A DNA stretch of 64,000 nucleotides from the NCBI GenBank assembly GCA_963978895.1, contig OZ022238.1:6645650-6709649 (forward strand). Reading direction: 5' to 3'. Origin of the DNA: Erpobdella octoculata. Taxonomy: Eukaryota > Annelida > Clitellata > Hirudinida > Erpobdellidae. The notes beneath the pieces were generated by a model that had not been told where the DNA came from, searched no databases, and saw nothing but the letters and a program-made list of their open reading frames with translations. The position numbers and the translations under genes were made by a program. How positions within the stretch are numbered: position 1 is the stretch's first letter; every line of letters starts with the position of its first letter. Of this stretch, positions 54,620 to 64,000 are shown one piece after another.

Positions 54620-57350
54620 TGACAAAAATTCATTAAATATTGACTAAAGTATTACTAATAACAATGGTAAAACTACTATTACATTTAGAAATCGATTAGA
54701 ATAATTTTAAACAATATAAAAGTGTGTTTCTAATAAAACTTTGTTTTTTGTACATTCTTGTTTTTAATAATAGCGATTAGTCTCGTAGTGTAAACTAACA
54801 AATCCAGTAACGTTGTCCTTGCTAAAGTTTAACAGCTAACCGCTTAAACTGTAATTAATTTATATTTACTAAAATGCACATGAAAACGAAAAATCCTGTA
54901 CGGAAACTAGATGGTGACGTGGCGACAGAATTTTTTACATTTTCGACCCCAAAACTGTCACGTGTTTTTTCCGCATATCACTTCCGTCATATCTCCAAAA
55001 ACCACTTGTTAATAAACAATGTCAATTTCTTTGTTTTTTCAGCGCATGCTTTAATTGTTTTCGGCAGAAATGACTTCCAGAATAAAGCTTTCCTGAAAGG
55101 TTTAGAGCTCTAGCTGGTCAAAAAGTGGGTGAATTTTTGTTTCTAAGACTTTATCACCACAGACAAACAAACAAATAAACAGAGAGACAAGAGAAGTTAA
55201 ATAAAAGCATTTTAAAAAACGTCATTAGCATCTCATTGACTTGTTCTTAGCTGCTCCTTGTGTAATTTTCCAATAAAACTTATTTTTTTAACAGTCAAGT
55301 TAGCATTAAACTCAAAGTGGTACATGCTGCATAGCTTAAACAATTGCGCCACCAACGATTTTCACCTAATTCAATTCATTTCATTTTTCGATATTCAACG
55401 TGGCGTAAGTTGGCAGAATTGAAGGTTTGACTACAATTAATATTTACGAAAAAATTTTTTTTTATTATTTAAATAGAATTTCAAACAATTACATGCGTTT
55501 CTATGAGAGCGTCAGGCGGCGTCAATCGTACAAAAATTCAACGTGAAACAAAACACCACGCTGGACTGTGCTGTGTATCCTTTAAAGTTCGATTGATATC
55601 TCATGTCGTGAAGCGATACGATTTCTTTGCCCGTTGAAGTAGAGAATCTGAATATACTACGACACAATGGTTCTATACTTCTTCTGCATTGATAAAAGGA
55701 GATGTGAAGTTTAAGACAACAATTAAATGTTGAGGAATACCTTCTTTATCTAATTGGTTCGGTTCAATATCAAACTTGCATTATTTTTTTTACAAACTTT
55801 TATTTAGGTTACAATCTCTGTTTGTGGCTTTCCCTGTACGTAAATCTTGCAAGTAAAATTTAACCAGCTTTTTGAATAGCTAGGAAGCTGAAACTTTCAG
55901 CATAGCTTTATATTGGATGACAATACATGATTCAATAAAAAAAAACTTAATTTGAACATCTTTCTTATTTCTAAATCGAGTGTATTTGAAATATAAGTTT
56001 GTGTTGAAAAACTCGTTTTTTCCTTTACTTGTTCGTTTTAATTTTATTATATTCTACCATTTAAAAACTAATTTAATTGAATAGTTTCATCTACAATTAA
56101 TTATTTTCTAAAAATTAGTAAAAAAAAATAAAACACTGTTAAAATCATAGTTTTTTTTGTCTCATTTGATTTTTAAATGCTTTAATTTAACATCACTCGT
56201 CTCTCTGGTTGTTTGTTTGTTTGTCTGTGGTGATCAAATCTTAGAAACAAATATTCACCCACTTTCAGGAAAGCTTTATTCTGGATGACAATACATGAAA
56301 TGAATGTTTCCGACATGAATTAGGCCTTAAATCAATTAAAATTAATCAAATTCGATTTTATATGAACGATTGATCGTAACGGTTGTTTTAGATTTAAAAA
56401 TTTTAGTTCGTAGACTCAGATAAAGAAGCAAATAAAAGAATTTTTTTTTAATTTATTTTTTATCTTATAGCAAATAAAAATCTATAAAGTTTAACTAGAA
56501 CCAAGCTGAATGTCAGTCACGCTCGTTATGAACTATTTTTTTTCTAATTTGAAAACAACCTCAACAGAAATTATTTATTATTTGTAGTTAAAGTTTCAAA
56601 ACTGACTAAAAATATTAATTAAACAAAACCATGTTTTGAAAAACTTGTTTTACTGCAATAATAGCAAAATAGAAATGTGGAAATTGAAAAAAATACCTTT
56701 GGGTCAGCCAAATTTCTTAAAGCAACTGTTGCTGACTGCTGACCCATGACTGGGTAAATAATTTTCTCAAAGTCATCTCTGAGGTCACAACAAAAAGTTT
56801 AAAAAATAAGCTAACACGCATCGGTTTGTTGTTCCTAAATTCTACTAATAAACTGAAGTCACCTTAAATTTTGCCAAACTTTCATTTTATACAAATTAAT
56901 ATTTTTTTAATCGTTGTAAAAATAAAAATTCTGTTTCACAAGTTTTATGTTTTCAGCGTCAACTTTTTTCTCACTCCCACCCCAAGAAATCTCTGCACGC
57001 TATGTTTTCAGCGTCAACTTTCTTCTCTGCACGCTATGTAGAAGTAGAAACTTGTTTTGATGTCGAAAGTTGATCACGTGTTCAATTACCCGTGCAGTTC
57101 AGTCATGCAAAGCAACAAGAAACTTGAACGAATGTACAGCTCTTAAGTTTCATTTCGTGTTTTCCATTTCATGGAGTTCTTTCAGAAAAAAATTTTCTTT
57201 TGAAAGACTTGCACTTTCGAAATGAGCAACATGCATTAGTGAGACAAAAAGGTCTCTAAAGCAATTTCGAAGCAACAAAAAATGTGTTTTGACGTTGTCC
57301 AGTGGTGACGATTGCAATTCTTAACTTGATTTTTATTTCACGAAATCTGT
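54620..57350. repeat. Mosaic of short repeats, no gene
   Basis: R2 copies at 55076-55200 (+) and 56160-56350 (-), R250 copy at 55785-56040 (-), a diverged AAACACCAC core at 55.55 kb, and AACGGTTGTTTTAGATTTAA at 56.38 kb (shared with 36.93 kb). A short tandem copy of TTTTCAGCGTCAACTTT lies at 56.95-57.03 kb. No coding exon was recognised. Confidence 0.6.
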
Positions 57351-57354
57351 CATT

Positions 57355-58020
57355 TTAATTAATAGATTTAAAATAAGTCAAAACATTTCAAAGGACATTT
57401 TGTTTTACAACATTTAAAAACGCAATTTCAAATTTTTACAGATTAAACAACTCAATTTAATTTTTCCCATTAATATTTTTGTTTACTAAACACAATAAAA
57501 ATAAAACCGCACACTGTGGCACATTTACATGTGAGTTTGTCCAAGAAAACCGCACATTGTGGCTCATTCAAGTGTGATGCTGTCTAAGAAAACCGCATGT
57601 GGTCCGACGGCCAGAATGAATGCAATCAAAAACGCAACACTTGAAAGAGACTTCTTTGCTACTAAGAACAACAAAAATAAATCAATGTTTACTTTCTGTC
57701 TTTGAGTCAAGTTGCACTTCCGTTTTTTACCTTTGGAAGAATGAAGTTTCGTAGAAGATAAAGTCGTTATTTATAGATAAAAATGATATATATTATTTTG
57801 ATACTTTGACATTATGATCTAGCGTTATGATGAAATTGCAGGTTTTTAAAACAAATTTAATGTTTAAGCTAACAAATGTTATAAATAATGTGAAACTAGT
57901 TGAAACAATAATTGAACAGTGAAACAACTAGCAGAAATAGAAAAAATAGTTACATCGCTGTTTCTAATGGTTACGACAAAAATAACAATGAAATACAAAA
58001 ATAACAATAATAAGTTCGTG
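57355..58020. repeat. Segmental repeat, copy 2 (partner at 50520-51190)
   Basis: Direct copy of the earlier segment about 6.8 kb away, with scattered substitutions and small indels. Confidence 0.85.
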
Positions 58021-58029
58021 AAACTCTTC

Positions 58030-58890
58030 CAAAATGTCAAAAAAACTCTGAATGAAGACTTTATTATGGATTAATCAACTTTGATAATAAATAATTCTTT
58101 TTAGTGATTTTTCATAAAATAAATTAAAAATCACTCTTTTACTTTAGCAGTACAAACTTATTTTTTTCTTTAAAAGTACCAAAAACTAAATAATTTTTGG
58201 TATTTAATTTTTTAAATTCCGAGAAAAGCTATTTACATTGGAGTTGTGAGCAGTAAAATTAAGCTGAAAACAAATTAGGAACTTAAAATAATCTTAATAA
58301 TACCAAAAAAAACCTTATATTTCTTTTTAACCTTTGTTTTTTGGAATTTTTACAATTCTTAGCTCACCGCTCTATCTAGAACGGCTTGCTAACAAGTTGA
58401 ATTAATTTACTGTAAAAGTAAAAACCCTTAAAGTTAGACACGTTCCAGGCAACACTAAAATTTAAACGATCAATTTTAATGTCGTTATAATAACATACAA
58501 AAGGTTGCGAACAAAATTGGCTATTTTTCACATGTTTTTGATTTTGTATAAATTTTTAATGCACGGTAATTGTTTTTAGTTATTTAAAAAATATATTACT
58601 TCTTGGCATTAGAATGTAACGTTTTTTACTTTTTATTTAATCAAGAATTTTATTCAAAACAGGTCCGCACTTTAAAAAAACATTCTATACATAATCAATC
58701 ATAGTGTTTCGCAATAATTAGAATTTTTTTTAATTTATACTTTTGTTAGAAATAAGAATTTTTAGAAATATTAGTTTTTAAAACTAAAAATGCATTTTAG
58801 AACGAAACATTTTCTGAGAAAACAGGTTTTCAAAAATATAATGTTTTCTGAAATAATTTATTTTTATAGCTTTTACTGTTTTATGAATAA
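58030..58890. other. Gene-free AT-rich DNA
   Basis: Nothing recognised: no exon, repeat family or RNA motif. Confidence 0.4.
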
Positions 58891-60862
58891 CTAGCTGGGT
58901 TACCCGGCGTTGCCCGGGGATTTTAAAGGCTTTTTATCGTTTTCTCTCTGGCTCCCGTTTCCTTAACCGCTTGCTTTCCCGTTCCATGTCGCTTTCTCAC
59001 TCCTGGTCGCATTTCTGCTCACTGTCGCTTTTCCGGCCCCGGTCTCTTTTACTTTTCCTGATCTCGGTTGCTTTTACGCTTTACCGCTCCAGCTTGCTCT
59101 TCTGTTCCTCCATTAAATTTTAGAGCCTTCCCAATGTGGCTTTGATGGGCTGTAGCGGAATGCTGTGCACAGTCATCAAAATTGATCTGTTCTCTCGTTA
59201 ACACTTTGTTGTTTGGTTTGCTCGTTTAGTTACGTCTGAACTTCCTCAATTTTAATTAGTGTTCTTTAATGTATTGGTTCCACTCTGCAAGTGTGATCTT
59301 CTGCAAAGGCTTATTATGATTGACTGAAGCTGAAAAAAAAGAATTTATTAGTTAACGGCTGCAATAATGTTAAAATCCGCTCATATATCTCAACAGGTTA
59401 TATTTATTTTAAATACTTGTAAGATTATAAATGCTTACAATAGATTTATCACACACTGTTCAACAGCTGCTTTTCGTAAAATCGCTAGTCTTAGTTTTTG
59501 AGTTGTTCTTAGTTTTTAAGTGTCATGTCTACAGAAAGCATATAACGCTACATGTGGCATGTTAATAAATGTTGACCCGTGGCTTTGAAAAATGTGATAT
59601 AGAACACAGATTGAAATAAAACATGAAGTAATAATAATATTAAAAACCTTCAAAGCATTAACTTAATGAATTTTCCGAGAGTTTTCTGAGATCATCAATT
59701 TGGAACAATCGAAGAGTACCACTTTTATTTAGCAAATGATGCAATTATAAATTGAACAAAACAGCAGCAGATTGATAGGCTGGCTTGAGAACTAATTTCC
59801 TCTGAAAAGTAAAAAATAAAATAAGACCGATAAATTAATTCATAATCTTATAGTCATAACTACTCGTGAATAATAATGGTTGTAATGCCATCACATAAAA
59901 AAAAACTTACCTGCCCAAAAAAATTTCTCATTTACCGATAGGCTGATAGCAAGCTCGTCGCTCAACAATATTAGATGAGGAACAATTGAAGTCAGAAGCC
60001 TTGAACGATAAATATGAACAATGAATTTAAATTTATTTTTCCAATCTGCAACTCCTTTTTGTAAAACACAAAATGTTAGAGCATAATGATAATCTTATAA
60101 TAATTAATAATAATATAACATAATTAAACACGTGCAATGCAACAAACGAAACAAATTGAAAGATACACAGTAAATGATGATTTTAAAAACTAAAAACAAA
60201 TTACCAAAGCTTTGCCACTTACTTTTGAATGGGAGATATGAACAATGAATTTCTAATTTGATTTAATTTTAATTTGTTAAGTCTGGAACTCTTTTTGTGA
60301 AGCACAAAATATCTCTAAATAGAAGAAATTCCACCTGCAATTTATTGATTAGTCCTGAAATCCAAAGTTATCTAGATTTAAAAAATAAGTTGCTAAAATC
60401 AAATATAAAGTTTACCGATAGAAGAGCTGTCGTATCGGAGGTTCGGAAGAGAATGAGCCTCAATGAGCTCTATGAAATCAAAACAAAGGTATCCGGCGGC
60501 ACCATAGATATCTATGGGCGGCACTAAACAACACACATATTTAATTAATTTAATATTTATATTTAAAACCTTTAAAACTTAAGAAAAAAAATTAAAAATA
60601 TTTTGTATAATTTAACTATAAATTAATTTTATTTTATTTTGTAGAAAAAAAAATTTACTCCAACTTACTACCGCTGACCAAAACGTTTTTTGCCCATAAA
60701 ACATCAACGGAGAAACCAATTTATTTAAAATTTTACAGGAACCACCGCTTGAATAAAATACATAAGTGTGCCAAATTTCAATTAAATCTGTTCGGCCGTT
60801 TACATTTTATGTCCGAACAAACAAACAAACAAACAAACAAACAAACAAACATTTCATTTTTA
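58891..60862 (-). mobile_element. Helitron, minus strand, 5' tip lost
   Basis: The 3' end on the minus strand is CCCCGGGCAACGCCGGGTAA then CCCAGCTAG. The 5' region at 60660-60862 is nearly identical to that of the element at 31-33 kb (TACCGCTGACCAAAACGTTT, AACCACCGCTTGAATAA, CTGTTCGGCCGTTTACA, CAAA repeats). The final TCTTATATA is replaced by unrelated bases. The interior differs from the other element and has no Rep-helicase; it contains a 76-codon ORF on the opposite strand. Confidence 0.7.
60297..60527 (+). CDS. Unrecognised ORF inside Helitron limits
   Basis: 76 codons with balanced composition compared with its surroundings: ISPEIQSYLDLKNKLLKSNI, then RRAVVSEVRKRMSLNELYEI and KTKVSGGTIDIYGRH. 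The ORF begins at GTG, so a true start is lacking, and it may be the last exon of a captured gene. No family recognised. Confidence 0.25.
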   Translation: MKHKISLNRRNSTCNLLISPEIQSYLDLKNKLLKSNIKFTDRRAVVSEVRKRMSLNELYEIKTKVSGGTIDIYGRH

Positions 60863-61056
60863 CCAATGCTTTTATTAACTCGTCGGCTCTGTTTCTCTGT
60901 CTGTTTCTCTGTTTCAAATCTTGCAATCAATTTTTGAGTCACTTCCTGATGATAGATTTTTTTCAAATTTTGCATACATGCTCAAGATAGAAGACAATGC
61001 AATATTCAATTATTAGTTTTACAATAAGTCAATTAATTTAGTTAATTTTCTTGAGG

Positions 61057-61059
<3 letters not shown>

Positions 61060-61132
<73 letters not shown>
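61060..61132. repeat. (TA)n microsatellite
   Basis: Pure TA tract. Nearby, GACTTTAATATAAAATAAAA and the following 30 bases are duplicated at 61163 and 61273. Confidence 0.95.
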
Positions 61133-61136
<4 letters not shown>

Positions 61137-61783
61137 TATTATATTTATTTGTTGTATATTGCGACTTTAATATAAAATAAAAGAGTAATATAAGAAAAAA
61201 TTGATTGCAAAATTTTTGTTTATGAGCTTAATGGAAATCGCAATGCTCTTCGAACCATATTACGCCAGGCCAGACTTTAATATAAAATAAAAGAGTAATA
61301 TAAGAAAAAATTGATTGCAAAATTTGTGTCTTAATTACATATAAGAGCATTGGTTTTAAAAATTCGTTTTTAATTTACTTGTTATATATAAGATTGAAAT
61401 ATCTACAGCAAAGAAAAATATAAAAAAACTAAGTGAAAAAATAAAAAATGTTTGCAAATGAAATTCTGAATGATTAATCACTTTCATACACAAGAAATAT
61501 ACAAATAGTTCGTCACAACAAATTATGAACATTATTTTCGTTTTTATTCTTTTGGTCGAGCTCCCACGCAGAAGTTAAAAAAATATATATGATGTAATTC
61601 TATTTATAGATGTACTGGCGCGATGCCAAGCGTTTTCCATCAAGTTATTTTGGGCATTGAGCCGCAAGATGCCAGTAAAACTCTGCCATTGACGATGGAA
61701 TTTATCGTTTTTAGTGTTTAGCTACTGCTTAAACAGCTGTGACAGATCATCTCTTAATTGGATCTTCTAACGAATTTAGTTCT

Positions 61784-62437
61784 TCAGTACTGCTCCCACT
61801 CTATTTCTGTGCTGACCGATTTCCCGCTGCTCTTCGTGCAGAGAATCTTCCTGCAGATGCAAGGCCAGAGTAGAGCTCTGAAGTTCTTGCTGCAGAAGCA
61901 GTAAACGAGGAAGTTTGAAGCAGAGTTGAAGGTGACAAGGACGTTGCTCAACTGCGACACGATCCTGCGCCACGTGTTGAACGTTAAACTGCGGAAGACT
62001 GGATGCTTGTAGAAGCCAACTTCAAGGCAGTAGAGAATGTGAGCCGTCATGTTGACACTGAGACAAACAATACAGATCATGACCACTATGGCCACGACAA
62101 CTGTTATGTTTCTCGTCGATTGGAAAGCCGAACGATTGATTTGAGCAGGTGCTCTGGAATTGACCGAGACCCTGATGTCCCACTCGGTGTGGCATTTCCT
62201 CAAGTATTTGAGACTCATCCTCCTGCTCGTGTCTCTTGGGGGCAGACGGGTGTCGATCGTCGAGGGGCATACGAGCTGAGTCTTACGAAGGACGTCGGAC
62301 TCTCTGAGGAGGATGATGACCTTGGTGTTTATGCAGGTCAGTGTCAGACCGGGCAGGAGATATTGGAAGAAAAGAAAGATGCGGTAAACCAGTGTATACA
62401 TTGGATTCGAAAAGAATGGTATTAATAACACTATCGT
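61784..62437 (-). CDS. Rhodopsin-type GPCR, FMRFamide-receptor-like, 3' exon (partial)
   Basis: The last 217 codons of a seven-helix receptor. It reads through the pre-TM5 segment SNPMYTLVYR, TM5 (IFLFFQYLLPGLTLTCINTK), a third intracellular loop of about 60 residues rich in Arg and Ser, TM6 (NITVVVAIVVMICIVCLSVN) and the third extracellular loop. Then come TM7 and helix 8 (NVLVTFNSASNFLVYCFCSK then NFRALL). NSASNFLVYC matches the NPxxY-type motif in the variant (NSxxNFLxY) common in FMRFamide-like receptors. It ends WEQY at TAA/TAG 61784. Upstream the frame runs into a (CAT)n tract, so the splice acceptor or start is not defined, and TM1-4 must lie beyond the tract, perhaps outside the window. 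Confidence 0.8.
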   Translation of the reverse strand, partial: TIVLLIPFFSNPMYTLVYRIFLFFQYLLPGLTLTCINTKVIILLRESDVLRKTQLVCPSTIDTRLPPRDTSRRMSLKYLRKCHTEWDIRVSVNSRAPAQINRSAFQSTRNITVVVAIVVMICIVCLSVNMTAHILYCLEVGFYKHPVFRSLTFNTWRRIVSQLSNVLVTFNSASNFLVYCFCSKNFRALLWPCICRKILCTKSSGKSVSTEIEWEQY

Positions 62438-62490
62438 CATAATCATCATCGTCATTGTCATCGCCATCGCCATCGTCATCGTCGTCGTCC

Positions 62491-62576
<86 letters not shown>

Positions 62577-64000
62577 TTCATCATCATCATGATCATTATC
62601 ATCAACATGATCAATTGCACAATCATCTTAACTCAGGAAACTTTTGGTTTTCTTATTATCAATCTACTTTTGTCAACATCAACAACGCATCACCTATGTC
62701 GCCACCATCATAATCATCGTCATCATCATCATCGTCATCATCATCATCATCATCGTCATCATCATCATCGTCATCGTCATCTATTCACCAAACGCTTGCC
62801 TTTACCGCGTCAGTTTTATAAATATTCAACGTATAATAAAACACCACTGTGAACTTTTTGGTGAAGCCTTAAAATGATTAGAGTTGTATAGATATCGTTG
62901 TGAGCGGTCATTTTCTCCAGGCGTATCAAGGTACTTTTAGATATTTGTTACCAATTAAACCAACCAGAAATAAATATTAATTAATTTGTAATAAACACTA
63001 ATTTAATATAACGTTTATGTTCTAAAATAGCCGATCAAATGTAATTTTATACCTTTAGCTTTATTCATGATTTGAAATTATTTTATAACATGGGAATAAC
63101 TTTTTTACGACAAAATAAATAATTAATTCAAGATATGTATGGAAAGTTAGTAATTTTGAATCGAAATTGTGCGAAATTAAACGTGGGCGGTAATAGAGGG
63201 ATTTAGATATAGCATAGGTAAACAACATCGGTAATTCAAAAACTACGTGGATAAAATCCGGTTACTTGTAAATAAAATGACATTTACGTGGTTCGTAACA
63301 GGTGGTCTGGGTCTAAAAAAAAGAAAATAAACAGGCTGGAACGCCCTGCAAGTTTATAACCACAAATGTAAACAAAACCTTAAAGTTTAGTTACCCCCAT
63401 TCGAAGCATGTTACTTTTTTGGCCAACTTTGTGTATAATTACTCGGTAGTTGTAAAGCAACCGTTCTATAGTAAACAAACATTATTTTTGTAAAAATAAA
63501 CTGGTTTGTATTATGTAAGTTATTTATATATTCTATTATAAAAAATACTAAAAAATAATTAAGTTAAAAATATGGCCTTTGTATTGGCGGCTAGCGGTAG
63601 AAGCGATGTGGTCTGGGTTTAGTAAATGTAGAGATATAGCAGCTCCTTAAGGGTATTCATAACAAGTAAAAGAAAAAAACGAGTTTTTAACACAAACTTT
63701 AAATTCAAATACACTCGATATAGAAATACGAAAAATGTTCAAATTAAGATTTTTTTATTGAATCATGTATTGTCATCCAATATAAAGCTATGTTAAAAGT
63801 TTCAGCTTCCTAGCTAGTCAAAAACCTGGTTAAATTTTACTTGTAAGATTTGCGTACAGAGAAAGCCACACACACAAACAGAGATTGTAACCTAAATAAA
63901 AGTTGTACAAAACTGCAATCTTAATGACAAATGAGTGAAACATTTAAAAACAGTGTTTTATTTAAAACTTTTCAAATTTAAACGGTTGCTTGGGAGAGTT
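62345..64000 (+). repeat. Long duplicated repeat unit, copy 3 (cut by window end)
   Basis: Parallels 51193-52740 with high similarity, including both microsatellites, the AATAAAACACCACTGTGAAC core (62836), an R250 repeat (63660-63915) and AACGGTTGCTTGGGAGAGTT at the very end. Confidence 0.85.
62440..62600. repeat. (ATC)n microsatellite abutting the GPCR exon
   Basis: Trinucleotide tract read as poly-Met in the GPCR frame; the equivalent of 51290-51470. A second, GTC-mixed tract lies at 62707-62782. Confidence 0.93.

Noticed and set aside
61776..62425. Plus-strand 140-codon ORF and other frames over the GPCR exon
   Set aside because: Antisense shadow of the receptor, whose TM5-TM7 and NSASNFLVY motif fix the minus-strand frame.

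Overview
The window is animal nuclear DNA, strongly AT-rich, with spliced genes (GT-AG introns), long dinucleotide and trinucleotide microsatellites, and many DNA transposons. The intermediate-filament gene has the long lamin-type coil 1B and a lamin tail domain, which is the protostome cytoplasmic type. With the FMRFamide-receptor-like GPCR this points to a protostome invertebrate; an annelid or other lophotrochozoan is my best guess, at low confidence.

Layout. 1-5.4 kb: (TA)n tracts, a Penelope-like fragment, Helitrons (one nested in another), and a hAT element inserted inside another hAT, both with intact 8-bp target duplications. 6.6-13.2 kb: a 12-coding-exon intermediate filament gene (+). 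13.9-17.6 kb: repeats and a degraded L2/CR1-like LINE. 18.2-25.4 kb: two head-to-head single-pass immunoglobulin-type receptor genes. Their ectodomain exons are almost identical, but their signal peptides, membrane exons and cytoplasmic tails differ. 26.8-28.8 kb: a WD-repeat gene (+). 29.5-34.6 kb: a Penelope-like fragment with a hammerhead-like ribozyme motif, and a satellite of about 153 bp interrupted by a Helitron whose ends and empty site can be reconstructed. 34.7-36.1 kb: an intronless leucine-rich-repeat gene resembling the ZYG11/ZER1 family (+). 42.0-44.7 kb: a membrane protein gene found by splice-site reading. 45-64 kb: mainly duplicated repeat units, two of them carrying remnants of a cysteine-rich transposon-type ORF, a Helitron, and the 3' part of a GPCR gene on the minus strand, a piece of which is also duplicated at 51.2 kb.

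The genes form no operon and are not obviously related in function. The main internal logic is in the Ig locus, which looks like a paired-receptor arrangement (one ectodomain, different signalling tails), and in the transposon layers, whose insertion order can be read from target duplications and satellite phase.

All exon models come from reading frame, phase and splice consensus by eye; no transcript or database evidence was available.
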